Source: Brevundimonas sp. (lineage in GTDB: Bacteria; Pseudomonadota; Alphaproteobacteria; Caulobacterales; Caulobacteraceae). From it: a stretch of 64,000 nucleotides of DNA. This document shows, in pieces, positions 1 through 9,629 of the stretch (positions within the stretch are counted from its first letter, which is position 1; every line of letters begins with the position of its first letter). The notes under the pieces are model-generated. The model did not search any database, was not told where the DNA came from, and saw only the letters and a list, made by a program, of their open reading frames with translations. The DNA lies in the NCBI RefSeq assembly GCF_013912065.1, contig NZ_JACESA010000013.1, positions 32,210 through 96,209 on the forward strand, read 5' to 3'. The position numbers and the translations under genes were made by a program.

Positions 1-1
1 G

Positions 2-265
2 CTGTTCGGCGGTCTGGCCGCGGCGGCCGTGCAGGTCGTCAGGGTCCTGGCGATGGCGATCTTCGGCTGGTTCGAGGCGGGCGACGTCATGCAGGCCCTG
101 GGCGCGACCGAGACCACCCTTCTGATCTTCGGCGTCGGCGGCCTGCCCATCGCCATGATCGTCGGCGTCAGCTACGCCCTGTGGGCCGGCCTATGCGCGG
201 CCTTCATCGCCTTCGAGGCCAAGCCCGCGGTCAAGGATCGCCTGGGACTGATGCCGAAACCCTGA
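2..265 (+). CDS. C-terminal part of a membrane protein (5' truncated by window start)
   Basis: The reading frame is open from base 2, with no stop before TGA at 263-265, so only the C-terminal 87 codons are present. The visible part is hydrophobic. One likely membrane segment follows the start of the window, and a second runs through the stretch rich in Leu, Ile, Phe and Gly around bases 115-205. A short charged tail ends KDRLGLMPKP. I do not recognise a family from this fragment. The next gene on the same strand begins 34 bases later and is also an integral membrane protein, so the two may be co-transcribed. Confidence 0.55.
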   Translation: MFGGLAAAAVQVVRVLAMAIFGWFEAGDVMQALGATETTLLIFGVGGLPIAMIVGVSYALWAGLCAAFIAFEAKPAVKDRLGLMPKP

Positions 266-299
266 TCCTGGGCCGGAACTTCGAGCCGGGGAGAGCCGG

Positions 300-1538
300 A
301 TGTCGATCGAGGATACGCGCACGACGAACCGCCTGGCGCCGATCGAGGCGGGGGCCCGCATTCCGACGCTGGACGTCATGCGGGGCCTGGCCGTGCTGGG
401 GATATTGGCGGTCAATGTCGTCTCTTTCGGCCTGCCCTTCATCGTCTATGGCGACGCGGACCTGAGCCCGTTTCCCGTGACCGGCGCCAACGCCGTGGCC
501 CGCTGGACGGTGGACGTCTTCTTCCACCAGAAGTTCATCACCCTGTTCTCGATGCTGTTCGGCGCCTCGATCTTCCTGGTCGGGGGCGAGCGCGAGGATG
601 AGGCGCGAGGGCGGCTGTTGCGCCGGCGCCTTTTCTGGCTGGCGGTCATCGCCCTGATCCACGGTCTGGGCTTCTGGTACGGCGACGTCCTGCTGCTCTA
701 CGCCTGGTCCGGCCTGTTCGTGATGCTGATGCGGTCGATGCCGGCCGGCGCCCTGATCGGGATCGGCCTGGGAGTCACGCTGCTGTTGGGGGCGATGCAG
801 GCCGGGACGGCCTGGCTGATGGTCGCCGGTCCGCCGGAGGTGGTGGAGGCGATGAACGAGGGCCAGCCCCAGCATACGATGGAGGCGGTCAAGGCCGCCA
901 TCGCCGCCTATCGCAGCGGCTGGGCCGGCGCCATGGGCCAGAACCTGACGTCCTGGGCCTTCCTGCAGGGCGCCAGCCTGAGCATGTTCGTCTTCTCGAC
1001 CGTCGCCCTGATGATGACCGGGATGGGGCTGTTCAAGTCGGGCTTCCTCAGCGGACGGGCGCCGACCTGGGTCTATCTGGTCCTGATCGGCCTGGGCGGG
1101 ACCGTGCTGGCCCTGTTGGGCGTTCTGGAATGGTCCGAAGCGACGGCGGCGCGCGGCGCCCATCCCACGCGGGGCCTGGCGGAGGCGGTCGCCTCCTTCC
1201 CGATCCTCGTCACCCTGGCCTATGTCAGCCTGATCGTTCTGGTCGTGAGCCGAGGCCCGGCCTGGCTGGTCTCGCCCCTGCGTCCGGTGGGCCAGATGGC
1301 CTTCACCAACTATCTGACCCAGACCCTGATCATGACCACCGTCTTCTACATGCCTTGGGGACCGCGCCTGTTCGGACAGGTCGATTATGTCGGCATGTGG
1401 GGCCTGGTCTTGGGCGTCTGGGCTTTGCAGCTGATCTGGTCGCCGCTGTGGCTGTCGCGGTTCAGCATGGGGCCGCTGGAGTGGGTCTGGCGCTGTCTGA
1501 GCTACGGCCGATGGGTGCCGATCAGAAAAGCCGCGTAA
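300..1538 (+). CDS. DUF418 family integral membrane protein (YeiB-like)
   Basis: A 412-residue polytopic membrane protein. The N-terminal segment with LDVMRGLAVLGILAVN (from about residue 23) and the C-terminal block around MAFTNYLTQTLI (about residue 333) are typical of the DUF418/YeiB family of inner-membrane proteins. These have many helices and no firmly established biochemical role; a link to acyltransferase-like folds has been proposed. Several more hydrophobic segments lie between these blocks. The ATG at 300 follows a purine-rich GGGGAGAG stretch. It is followed by cobT after 42 bases, but nothing ties it functionally to cobalamin. Confidence 0.85.
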   Translation: MSIEDTRTTNRLAPIEAGARIPTLDVMRGLAVLGILAVNVVSFGLPFIVYGDADLSPFPVTGANAVARWTVDVFFHQKFITLFSMLFGASIFLVGGEREDEARGRLLRRRLFWLAVIALIHGLGFWYGDVLLLYAWSGLFVMLMRSMPAGALIGIGLGVTLLLGAMQAGTAWLMVAGPPEVVEAMNEGQPQHTMEAVKAAIAAYRSGWAGAMGQNLTSWAFLQGASLSMFVFSTVALMMTGMGLFKSGFLSGRAPTWVYLVLIGLGGTVLALLGVLEWSEATAARGAHPTRGLAEAVASFPILVTLAYVSLIVLVVSRGPAWLVSPLRPVGQMAFTNYLTQTLIMTTVFYMPWGPRLFGQVDYVGMWGLVLGVWALQLIWSPLWLSRFSMGPLEWVWRCLSYGRWVPIRKAA

Positions 1539-1580
1539 AGGCCGCTTTTATCGCAGGCGCGAAGGGATTAACTGGAGACC

Positions 1581-3464
1581 ATGGCCGCCCCGGATACTCC
1601 CGCCGAAACCTTCAAGCGCGCGCTGGGTCACGCCGCCCGCGCCCTGGCCGAACAGTCCGAGCTGGAAGTGGTCTTCGGTTCGGATGGTCCCAAACTGGTC
1701 GGCGGCGTCCTGACCCTGCCGCATCCGCCGCGCGATCCGTCGGGGCCCGAGAGCGCTTCGCTGCGGGGCCAGGCCGACCGGCTGGCCCTGCGCCTGGCCA
1801 ATCACGACACGGCGGTCAACGCGCGCATGCGGCCCGCCGACAGCAAGGCGGCCGAGGTGTTCGACGCGGTCGAACAGGCGCGGGTCGAGGCCGTGGGCTC
1901 CGAGTACCTGGCGGGCGTGCGCGACAATCTGGGCGCGGCCCTGCTCACCCGTCTGGAAAAGACGGGCGCCCTGCGGATCGCTGAGGCCGAGCGGGTGCCG
2001 GTGTCGGAGGCCGTGGCCCTGTTGGTGCGCGAGCGGCTGACCGGCCGACCGTCGCCCGACGGCGCCAAGACCATGCTGGACCTGGTCCGCGCTGGTATCG
2101 AGACCCGGGCCGGGCTGAAGCTGGACGCCTTGGCGGCGGTGGCGGGCGACCAGACGGCTTTCGCCGAAAAGATGCGCGACGTCCTGCGCGCCCTCGATCT
2201 CGATCCGGGCGACGGACGCGGCGAGGACTCGTCCGAGGATCCGGGCGACGAAGAGCCCGATCCCCAGGAGCCCGAGGCCAAGGACCAACCCGACGAGGAT
2301 GAAGACGAGGAGGGCGGCGAGGGCTCCCAGTCGATGGAGGGCGACGCCGACGATCAGTCTTCCGAGGAGGAACGAGAGAGCCGCCCCGAAGGCGCGCCCG
2401 CCGATCCCGACGGCGACGGGGCCGAGGACGGGCCCGAACTGAACGAGGGCCAGCAGCCCAATCGCCAGCAGACCGCCGACGACGGCCGGGCGACCGACTT
2501 CTACCGCGTCTTCACCACCGCCTATGACGAGGTGGTCGACGCCGCCGACCTGTGCGACCCGATGGAGCTGGAGCGGCTGCGCAATCTGCTGGACCAGCAA
2601 CTGACCATCCTGTCCAGCGTGGTGTCGCGTCTGGCCAACAAGCTGCAGCGCCGCCTGCTGGCCCAGCAGAACCGATCCTGGATGTTCGATCTGGAAGAGG
2701 GGATGCTGGACACGGCCCGCCTGACCCGGATCGTCACCGACCCCACGGCGCCCCTGTCGTTCAAGGCCGAGAGCGAAAGCCCGTTCCGCGACACGGTCGT
2801 CACCCTGCTGCTGGACAATTCCGGCTCGATGCGGGGGCGGCCGATCATGGTGGCGGCGGTCTGCGCCGACATCCTGGCGCGGACCCTGGAACGGTGCGGC
2901 GTCAAGGTCGAGATCCTGGGCTTCACCACCCGCGCCTGGAAGGGTGGCCAGAGCCGCGAGGCCTGGATCACGGCCGGCAAACCCGCCAACCCCGGCCGTC
3001 TGAACGACCTGCGCCACATCATCTACAAGGCCGCCGACGCCCCATGGCGCCGGGCCAAGAAGAACCTGGGCCTGATGATGCGCGAGGGCCTGCTGAAGGA
3101 AAACATCGACGGCGAGGCGCTGCAGTGGGCGCACAACCGGCTGCTGGCCCGGACCGAGCAACGCCGCATCCTGATGGTCATCTCGGACGGTTCGCCTGTC
3201 GACGACTCCACCCAGTCGGCCAACGCCGCCCTCTATCTGGACAAGCATCTGCGTCAGGTGATCGCCGAGATCGAGGATCGGTCGCCGGTCGAGCTTCTGG
3301 CCATCGGAATCGGCCACGACGTGACCCGCTGGTACCGCAAGGCCCTGACCATCGTCGATGTCGAACAGCTTGCCGGGGCCATGACCGAGAAACTGGCGGA
3401 GCTGTTCGAGGCCGAAAGCGCCGCCGTTCCGGCCCGCCGGGTGCGAAAGAAGCTGGCGGCATGA
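1581..3464 (+). CDS. cobT: Cobaltochelatase subunit CobT
   Basis: A 627-residue protein matching CobT, the large AAA-partner subunit of aerobic cobaltochelatase. With CobN and CobS it inserts cobalt into hydrogenobyrinic a,c-diamide in adenosylcobalamin synthesis. Three parts are visible: an N-terminal alpha-helical domain, a very acidic Asp/Glu-rich linker at about residues 209-292, and a C-terminal von Willebrand A domain whose MIDAS motif DNSGSMRG (about residue 412) is intact, with ISDGSPVDD further on. The acidic linker plus VWA arrangement is diagnostic of CobT. CobS and CobN are not in the window. The stop overlaps the ATG of the following lipoprotein gene. Confidence 0.95.
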   Translation: MAAPDTPAETFKRALGHAARALAEQSELEVVFGSDGPKLVGGVLTLPHPPRDPSGPESASLRGQADRLALRLANHDTAVNARMRPADSKAAEVFDAVEQARVEAVGSEYLAGVRDNLGAALLTRLEKTGALRIAEAERVPVSEAVALLVRERLTGRPSPDGAKTMLDLVRAGIETRAGLKLDALAAVAGDQTAFAEKMRDVLRALDLDPGDGRGEDSSEDPGDEEPDPQEPEAKDQPDEDEDEEGGEGSQSMEGDADDQSSEEERESRPEGAPADPDGDGAEDGPELNEGQQPNRQQTADDGRATDFYRVFTTAYDEVVDAADLCDPMELERLRNLLDQQLTILSSVVSRLANKLQRRLLAQQNRSWMFDLEEGMLDTARLTRIVTDPTAPLSFKAESESPFRDTVVTLLLDNSGSMRGRPIMVAAVCADILARTLERCGVKVEILGFTTRAWKGGQSREAWITAGKPANPGRLNDLRHIIYKAADAPWRRAKKNLGLMMREGLLKENIDGEALQWAHNRLLARTEQRRILMVISDGSPVDDSTQSANAALYLDKHLRQVIAEIEDRSPVELLAIGIGHDVTRWYRKALTIVDVEQLAGAMTEKLAELFEAESAAVPARRVRKKLAA

Positions 3465-4441
3465 GCCGGTTACGCCGTCTCGCCGCCGCCTGGGTCGCCC
3501 TGTCCCTGACGGCCTGCGCCGCCACCCTGGGTCCGCCCCAACCCGACCTGGCCGCCGCCGCCGGCTGGACCTTTGCTCCGGCCGAACTGAAGCCGGTCGG
3601 CCTGGGCCTGCCGGGCGCGGTGCTGGCCCCCGGCGTTCGCTTCGCCGGCGGGGTGGAGATCGTAGCAGGCCTGGGATCGCCGCTGCACGGCCTGTCGGAC
3701 CTTAAGCTGACCGGCGACGGCGGGTTCGTCGCCGTATCTGACGGCGGTGACCTGGTGCGTGGGGCGCTGCGGCTCGATCCCCAGGGGCGGCTGGTCGGCG
3801 TCGATCGCCTGACCACCCGTCGACTGACGCTGGAGAACGGCCGACCGATCACCGACAAGTTCGACGGCGACGCCGAGGGCCTGGCCCTGACCCGTTCGGG
3901 CGACCTGCTGATCAGTTTCGAGCGCCGCCACCGCATCTGGAACTATGGCCCCTTGTCGGCCCCGCGCGCGCCGACGCCCGTGGCCATGCCGGACGCGGCC
4001 TTTGCCGACAACGAAGGCATGGAGGGGCTGGCCGCCGCCCTGCCCCGCCAAGGCGGGGGCTGGCGCGTCCTTGGAGAAGGCGGCGGCGTCTGGGACTGCA
4101 CGCCCGCCCGCTGCCAGGTCGTCGTCCCGCCGCCGGCCCAAGCGCCCAGGGACGCCGACTATCGCAGCACGGGCCTGGATCGCGACCCCTCGGGCGAGGG
4201 CTGGTTCATGGTCGAGCGCCGCTACAGTCCGCCGTTCGACATGCGCGGCCGCGTGCGTCGGCTGGCGCCGGACGGAACGCCCGGACCGGTCCTGATCGAA
4301 CTGAAGCTGCCCGGCACGACCGACAATTTCGAAGGCGTCGCGGCCGAACGGCGCGGACAGACGACGCGGCTGTATCTGCTGTCCGACGACAACGCCAACC
4401 CGGCCCAGCGCACCCTGCTGCTGGCGTTCGACCTCGACTAG
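3461..4441 (+). CDS. Phytase-like (esterase-like) domain lipoprotein
   Basis: A 326-residue protein whose ATG overlaps the TGA of cobT (ATGA), so translation is probably coupled. The N-terminus is a lipoprotein signal: basic SRLRR, a hydrophobic run and the lipobox LTAC at about residues 17-20. The rest resembles the esterase-like activity of phytase family (PF13449), a beta-propeller-like fold. It has repeats such as [35 protein letters not shown], and a C-terminal DNFEGVA...LYLLSDDN. Substrate is unknown. It is exported and probably anchored to a membrane. It ends one base before the convergent otsA gene. Confidence 0.85.
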   Translation: MSRLRRLAAAWVALSLTACAATLGPPQPDLAAAAGWTFAPAELKPVGLGLPGAVLAPGVRFAGGVEIVAGLGSPLHGLSDLKLTGDGGFVAVSDGGDLVRGALRLDPQGRLVGVDRLTTRRLTLENGRPITDKFDGDAEGLALTRSGDLLISFERRHRIWNYGPLSAPRAPTPVAMPDAAFADNEGMEGLAAALPRQGGGWRVLGEGGGVWDCTPARCQVVVPPPAQAPRDADYRSTGLDRDPSGEGWFMVERRYSPPFDMRGRVRRLAPDGTPGPVLIELKLPGTTDNFEGVAAERRGQTTRLYLLSDDNANPAQRTLLLAFDLD

Positions 4442-4442
4442 A

Positions 4443-5855
4443 TCAGGCCGCGCCCGCCCACTGAGCCGTTTCCGGCTCGCCCTCGACCGCCAACAGGCAT
4501 TTGACGAAGGCGTCGCGCCAGACGCCGACGTCGGTGTCGCGCACCACCTGCATCAGGGCCTCCCATTTGCGGATTCGCTCGGACAGGGGCATGGTCAGGG
4601 CTTTCTGGATGGCGTCCGACAGCTCCTCGCGGCTGTAGGGATTGACCAGCAGGGCCTCGCCCATCTGTTCGGCGGCGCCGGCGAAGCGCGATAGGATCAG
4701 GACGCCCGGATCGTCCGGGTTCTGGGCGCAGACATATTCCTTCGCCACCAGGTTCATGCCGTCGCGCAAAGGCGTCACCAGACCGACCTTGGCCGCCCGA
4801 TAGATGCCGGCCAGTTGATCGCGCCGATAGGTGCGGTTCAGGTAGCGGATCGGCTGCCAGTCCATGTCGGCGAAGGCGCCGTTGACCCGGCCGGCCAACG
4901 AATCCAGCCGCGCGCGCAGATCCTGGTAGGAATCGACGTCGTCGCGCGAGATCGGCGTCACCTGCAGCAGGAAGACCTCGCCCCGCATCGAGGGGTTGTC
5001 GTGCAGGAACTGCTCATAGCCCAGCAGCCGCTCTTCCAGCCCCTTGGAATAGTCGAGCCGGTCCACGCCCACGATCATGGCGCGGAAGGCCGCCGAGGCC
5101 GCCATCCGGTCATAGGTCCGGGCCCCCAGGGTCGAGTTGCGCGCCGCCAGGAAGCCGTCGACGTCGATGCCGATGGGGAAGACGCCGGTCTGGACCCGGC
5201 GACCGAAACATTCGAGCCCGCCGTGGCCGAACAGCTCGCCCTGCGCCTCGCTGACCACATAGTCGGTGAACAGGTCGCACCATTCCCGCGTGTGGAAACC
5301 GATCAGGTCGAAGTCGAACATGGATTCCACCAGCCGCCGGTGATGCGGCAGGGTGACCAGTAGCTGGCGCGCCGGCCAGGGGGTGTGCAGGAAGAAGCCG
5401 ATCCGGTTGCGTATGCCCAGGCGGCGCAGGTCCCGCGCCATCGGGATCATGTGATAATCGTGGATCCAGATGATGTCCTCCGGCTGGATCACCGGAGCCA
5501 GGACCTCGGCGAAACGGCGGTTCACCCGTTCATAGCCCTCGCCGTACGACCGTTCGTACTGGGCCAGGTCGATCCGGTGGTGGAACAGGGGCCAAAGGGT
5601 CTTGTTGGCGTAGCCGTTGTAATATTCGTCGACGTCCTGGGGCTCCAGATCGACCAGGCCGACGGTGACGCCGGCGCGGTCCTCGACCTTCATCTCGCCG
5701 GTGAACTCCTCGACCGTCTCGCCGGACCAGCCGAACCACAGGCCGTCGTATTTTCTCAACGCGGCGGACAGGGCCATGGCCAGACCGCCGGCCGAGCCCG
5801 CGGCGGGGTCCGTCGGGGCGGAAACCCGGTTGGATACGACGATTAGACGACTCAT
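4443..5855 (-). CDS. otsA: Alpha,alpha-trehalose-phosphate synthase (UDP-forming) OtsA
   Basis: A 470-residue GT20 glycosyltransferase. It condenses UDP-glucose and glucose-6-phosphate into trehalose-6-phosphate in the cytoplasm. The start SRLIVVSNRVSAP, the glycine-rich AGGLAMALSAAL, the IWIHDYHM motif (about residue 130), the VDRLDYSKGLEERL block, and the acceptor/donor-site RDGMNLVAKEYV are all present. Its length is normal for the family. It is the third gene of an otsB-GH15-otsA run on the minus strand, 53 bases after the GH15 gene. Trehalose-6-phosphate made here would be dephosphorylated by the OtsB encoded at the head of the same run. Confidence 0.97.
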   Translation of the reverse strand: MSRLIVVSNRVSAPTDPAAGSAGGLAMALSAALRKYDGLWFGWSGETVEEFTGEMKVEDRAGVTVGLVDLEPQDVDEYYNGYANKTLWPLFHHRIDLAQYERSYGEGYERVNRRFAEVLAPVIQPEDIIWIHDYHMIPMARDLRRLGIRNRIGFFLHTPWPARQLLVTLPHHRRLVESMFDFDLIGFHTREWCDLFTDYVVSEAQGELFGHGGLECFGRRVQTGVFPIGIDVDGFLAARNSTLGARTYDRMAASAAFRAMIVGVDRLDYSKGLEERLLGYEQFLHDNPSMRGEVFLLQVTPISRDDVDSYQDLRARLDSLAGRVNGAFADMDWQPIRYLNRTYRRDQLAGIYRAAKVGLVTPLRDGMNLVAKEYVCAQNPDDPGVLILSRFAGAAEQMGEALLVNPYSREELSDAIQKALTMPLSERIRKWEALMQVVRDTDVGVWRDAFVKCLLAVEGEPETAQWAGAA

Positions 5856-5908
5856 GACTTCACTTCGGCGGCGATCCCAGCCCCGGGATCAGACAGGCGT
5901 TCGACGCA

Positions 5909-7693
5909 TCAACGCACGTCGGTCCAGGAACGGCTCAACATCACGGCGCAATTGATGATGCCGACCAGGGAATAGGTCTGGGGGTAGTTGCCCCACAGCT
6001 CGCCATCCTCGACCGAAATGTCCTCGCTCAGCAACCCCGCATGGGTGCGCCGGGCCAGCATCTCCTCGAAAATGGCCCGCGCCTCCTCGACCCGGCCGTT
6101 CTGATGCAGGGCCTCGATGAACCAGAAGGTGCAGAAGTTGAAGGCCGTTTCCGGCTCTCCGAAGTCGTCCGGCTCGACATAGCGGAACAGGAAGGGACCC
6201 TTCTTCAGGTCGCGTTCGATGGCGTCGAAGGTCGCCACCTGGCGAGGATCGTGAGCGTCGAGGAAGCCCAGGTCGGTCAGTTGCAGCAGGGAGGCGTCCA
6301 GTTCGCGCCCGCCGAAACTGGCGGCGAACCGGCCCTCGTCCGGCAGGAAGGTCTCGGCCTCGATCCGCTCGCGGATCAGGGTCGCCCGATCGCGCCAGAC
6401 GTCGACGCGCGCCGTCAGGCCAAGATGTTCGGCCGCCTTGGCCAGACGATCGCAGGCCGCCCAGCACATGACCGAGGAATAGGTGTGGACGCGGGCGATG
6501 GTGCGGAACTCCCACAGGCCCGCATCGGTCTGGTCATGCATGGCGAAGGCCCGCTCGCCGACCCGCTCCAGCGCATAGAAGTCGTCCACCGTGCCGGGAC
6601 GCAGCAGCCGCTGGTCGTAGAAGGCCTGGACCAGCGGCAGAACGATCTGTCCGTAGACATCGTGTTGCAGATGCTCGTGCGCCTGATTGCCGATTCGCAC
6701 CGGCTTCATGCCGCGATAGCCCTCGACCGTATCGACGATGCTCTCGCCAATGCCGGGCTCCAGGCCGACGCCATAGACCGGCTGGACATGGCCCCCGGCC
6801 GAATCATCGACCAGGTTGCGCAGATAGACGAGATAGTTCTCAAGGATATCGACCGCCCCCAGCCGGTTCAGCGCCCGCACCGTATAATAGGCGTCGCGGA
6901 TCCAGCAGTAGCGATAGTCCCAGTTGCGCCCGCTCTCCTTGAACTCGGGCACCGAGGTGGTCATGGCGGCGACGATGGCCCCCGTCTCCTCATAGGCGCA
7001 GAGCTTCAGGGTTATGGCGGCGCGGATCACCGCCTCCTGATAGTCCAGCGGCAGATAGAGTTTGCGCACCCAGTCCTGCCAATAGGCGACGGTGCGATCC
7101 AGCGCCGCCTGAACGCCCGGGCCGACGTCCTGGTCATAGCCTTCGTCGGGCCCGAAGAAGAAGGCGTGCTGACGTTCCAGCCGGAACACCCGTTCTTCCA
7201 GAACATGCGAAACCGGGCAGTCGGTCGTCAGGCGGAAGGTCACATCCGGACACTGGAAGCGGATATGGTTCGAGCCCGAGGTATGGGGGGCCGGTTTCGC
7301 GCCCCAGTCGGCGGACGGACGAAGCCGGATGCGGATGCGCGGCGTCCCCTCGAGCGGGCGCACGATCCGCCCGAAGGCCAGAGGCCGATAGGTGCGTGAA
7401 TGTTTCGGATGGCGGGGGGCGAAGTCGATCACCTCCACCGTCGCTCCGTCCTCGGCCGTCAGGACGGTGCGCAGCACGGGGGTGTTGCGGACATAGGCCT
7501 GGCTGACGTGTTTCAGCCCCTCCAGCTCCACGGCCCAGAAGCCGTGTTCCGGATCCTCGCCGTCCATCAGGGCCGAGAAGACCGGGTCGCCGTCCACGCG
7601 CGGGGCGCAGGCCCAGACGAATCGGCCCTGGCGGTCGATCAGGGCGCTGATGGCGCAATTGCCGATGGGAAACAGATCGAGATTGGGCTTCAT
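5909..7693 (-). CDS. Glycoside hydrolase family 15 protein (glucoamylase/trehalase type)
   Basis: A 594-residue cytoplasmic GH15 enzyme with no signal peptide. The N-terminal beta-rich domain begins MKPNLDLFPIGNCAISALID. The catalytic (alpha/alpha)6 barrel shows NWDYRYCWIRDAYY near the centre, GLWEFRTIARVHTYSSVM, and a late VEDGELWGNYPQTYS containing a likely catalytic glutamate. GH15 members of this intracellular type include starch- and trehalose-cleaving enzymes. Lying between otsB and otsA, a trehalase-like role is the likeliest reading, but substrate cannot be told from the sequence. It starts 4 bases after the otsB stop. Confidence 0.92.
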   Translation of the reverse strand: MKPNLDLFPIGNCAISALIDRQGRFVWACAPRVDGDPVFSALMDGEDPEHGFWAVELEGLKHVSQAYVRNTPVLRTVLTAEDGATVEVIDFAPRHPKHSRTYRPLAFGRIVRPLEGTPRIRIRLRPSADWGAKPAPHTSGSNHIRFQCPDVTFRLTTDCPVSHVLEERVFRLERQHAFFFGPDEGYDQDVGPGVQAALDRTVAYWQDWVRKLYLPLDYQEAVIRAAITLKLCAYEETGAIVAAMTTSVPEFKESGRNWDYRYCWIRDAYYTVRALNRLGAVDILENYLVYLRNLVDDSAGGHVQPVYGVGLEPGIGESIVDTVEGYRGMKPVRIGNQAHEHLQHDVYGQIVLPLVQAFYDQRLLRPGTVDDFYALERVGERAFAMHDQTDAGLWEFRTIARVHTYSSVMCWAACDRLAKAAEHLGLTARVDVWRDRATLIRERIEAETFLPDEGRFAASFGGRELDASLLQLTDLGFLDAHDPRQVATFDAIERDLKKGPFLFRYVEPDDFGEPETAFNFCTFWFIEALHQNGRVEEARAIFEEMLARRTHAGLLSEDISVEDGELWGNYPQTYSLVGIINCAVMLSRSWTDVR

Positions 7694-7697
7694 CGGT

Positions 7698-8456
7698 TCA
7701 GGCCTCCGCCACGGCTTCGAGCCAGGTCAGGACGGCGTCGACATCGTCCAGCCGATAGCGGGCGGCGGTCTCGCGTTCCGGCCCGACCAGAACGCCGTAG
7801 CCGCCCAGCGCGGCCGCGGCTTCGAAACCGTGCTCGTCGGTCAGGTCGTCGCCCAGCATCACCGGGACGGCGCCTTTGAACGGTTCGTCCTGCATGAAGG
7901 CGGTCACGGCCGTGCCCTTGTCGGCGCCGGGCGTCTTGAGCTCCAGCACCATATGACCGGGCTGCAGGCTCAGGCCCGTTTCAGCCTGAATACGCTGCGC
8001 CAGCTGCTCGGCGGCGGACGCCTGATCCGGCGCCTGGCGATAGTGCAGACCGGCGGAGACGCCCTTGTCCTCGACGATCGTGCCCGGCCGTTCGGCGGCG
8101 AAAGCGTGGAAGGCGGCCAGGGCCTCGGCCACGCCGGCGTCCGGTTCGCCGCGCTCGATCGAACCGTCCTTCAGCCGACGCTCCAGGCCGTGAACGCCGG
8201 AGGCGGACGTCAGGGCGCGACCGGAAATTCGATCGATCTCGACGATGGTCCGACCACTGATGATGGCCACCCGCCCTTCCAGCCGCGCCTCGACGGCCTT
8301 CAGCGCGGCCGTGCGGCGGGCGACCGGGACGACCGCATCCGGGGTCGGCGCCATCGGGGCCAGAACCCCGTCCATATCGAGAAACAACGCGACGCCCTCG
8401 GCGAGGACAGGCGGCGTAGGCAACAGCAGCGCGGCGGCTCCGGCGTGAGACGGCAT
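7698..8456 (-). CDS. otsB: Trehalose-phosphatase OtsB
   Basis: A 252-residue HAD-superfamily phosphatase that converts trehalose-6-phosphate to trehalose. The nucleophile motif is LFLDMDGVLAP near residue 26. VAIISGRT matches motif II, and GDDLTDEHGFEAA near residue 190 is the Mg-binding motif IV. It is the first gene of the minus-strand trehalose operon, divergent from kpsF with about 170 bases between the start codons. The upstream gap has a TTAACG/TCAAC arrangement that weakly recalls an EcfG-type stress promoter, but the -35 match is poor. Confidence 0.95.
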   Translation of the reverse strand: MPSHAGAAALLLPTPPVLAEGVALFLDMDGVLAPMAPTPDAVVPVARRTAALKAVEARLEGRVAIISGRTIVEIDRISGRALTSASGVHGLERRLKDGSIERGEPDAGVAEALAAFHAFAAERPGTIVEDKGVSAGLHYRQAPDQASAAEQLAQRIQAETGLSLQPGHMVLELKTPGADKGTAVTAFMQDEPFKGAVPVMLGDDLTDEHGFEAAAALGGYGVLVGPERETAARYRLDDVDAVLTWLEAVAEA

Positions 8457-8626
8457 ATGAGTCCAAACTCTTTTTGACTTCCCCAGCGTCGTTTAACGCA
8501 CCAGTGCGGCAAAGGTTGACCCGAAAGCGACAAAGTCGTCTGAAAGGTCGTGTTGCGTGCGGCCTTGGGATGGGGCAGATCGCGCGCCTCGAACCAAGGA
8601 GAGCCCGGAAGCGGGCCTGTCAGACC

Positions 8627-9619
8627 ATGACCGAGATCGTCCATTCGTCCTCAGAAGACATCGCCGTGATGACCGACCGCGCCCGCGAGGTCATGCGGCT
8701 GAATATCGAGGCGCTGGAGGCGTTGGAGCGGACGATCGACGTTTCCCTGGCCCGCGCGGTCGATGTGATCATGAGCCGCCCCGGCTATGTGATCGTCACC
8801 GGCATGGGCAAGTCGGGCCATATCGGCGGCAAGATCGCCGCGACCCTGGCCTCGACCGGGACCAACGCCTTCTTCGTCCATCCGGCCGAGATGAGCCACG
8901 GCGACCTGGGCATGCTGCGGCCCGACGTGACCGTGCTGGCCATTTCCAACTCGGGCGAGAGCCGCGAACTTCGCGATCCCCTGATCTATTGCCAGCGCAA
9001 CGGCATCCCGGTCATCGCCATCACCCAGCGTCCCGCCAGCTTCCTGGGCCGCAACGCCGCCGTGTGTCTGACCATGCCCAGCGTGGCCGAGGCCTGTCCC
9101 AATGGCCTGGCCCCCACGACCTCGACCCTGATGACCCTGGCCCTGGGCGACGCCCTGGCCATGGTGCTGATGGACCGACGCGAGTTCAGCGCCCTGGATT
9201 TCGGCCTGCACCATCCCGGCGGCGCCCTGGGCATGAGCCTGCAGAGCGTGCGCGAATGGATGGGGGACAATGCCGCGGCCCCGGCCAGCGTTCCGCTGAA
9301 CGCCACCTTCAGCGAAGTGGTCTCGGCTATCACCGAGGGTCGCAAGGGCGCGGTCGCGGTCTTGAGGGCGGACGGCGCCCTGGCCGGGATCGTCACCGAC
9401 GGCGACCTTCGCCGCGCCTTCCAGCGCGACATCACCAATTTGACGGCGGCCGACATCATGGGCCCCAATCCGATCACCGTCGAACCCGACGCCCGGATGA
9501 GCGACGTCGTGGATCTTCTGACGGCCAACAAGATCGCCAATCTGTTCGTGGTCGAAGAGGGACGCCCGACCGCCATCGTCCATATCGCCGAACTGATGCA
9601 GGCCGGCTACGTCGCCTGA
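8627..9619 (+). CDS. kpsF: KpsF/GutQ family arabinose-5-phosphate isomerase
   Basis: A 330-residue sugar-phosphate isomerase converting ribulose-5-phosphate to arabinose-5-phosphate, the entry to Kdo. The N-terminal SIS domain has GMGKSGHIGGKIAATLASTG and the SNSGES phosphate-binding loop. The C-terminus is a pair of CBS domains (DGDLRRAF; LTANKIANLFVVEEG). I chose ATG 8627 because the conserved family region starts there; an in-frame ATG at 8570 would add a basic, non-conserved leader. An AAGGAG at about 8596 is too distant to decide the start. It is followed closely by a glycosyltransferase and a Wza-like gene, suggesting capsule or LPS supply. Confidence 0.93.
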   Translation: MTEIVHSSSEDIAVMTDRAREVMRLNIEALEALERTIDVSLARAVDVIMSRPGYVIVTGMGKSGHIGGKIAATLASTGTNAFFVHPAEMSHGDLGMLRPDVTVLAISNSGESRELRDPLIYCQRNGIPVIAITQRPASFLGRNAAVCLTMPSVAEACPNGLAPTTSTLMTLALGDALAMVLMDRREFSALDFGLHHPGGALGMSLQSVREWMGDNAAAPASVPLNATFSEVVSAITEGRKGAVAVLRADGALAGIVTDGDLRRAFQRDITNLTAADIMGPNPITVEPDARMSDVVDLLTANKIANLFVVEEGRPTAIVHIAELMQAGYVA

Positions 9620-9629
9620 GCACCCGGTC

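Noticed and set aside
8495-8519. EcfG-like promoter for otsB (TCAAC, 16 bases, CGTT on the minus strand)
   Set aside because: The -35 box matches GGAAC in only three of five positions, so it is too weak to call.
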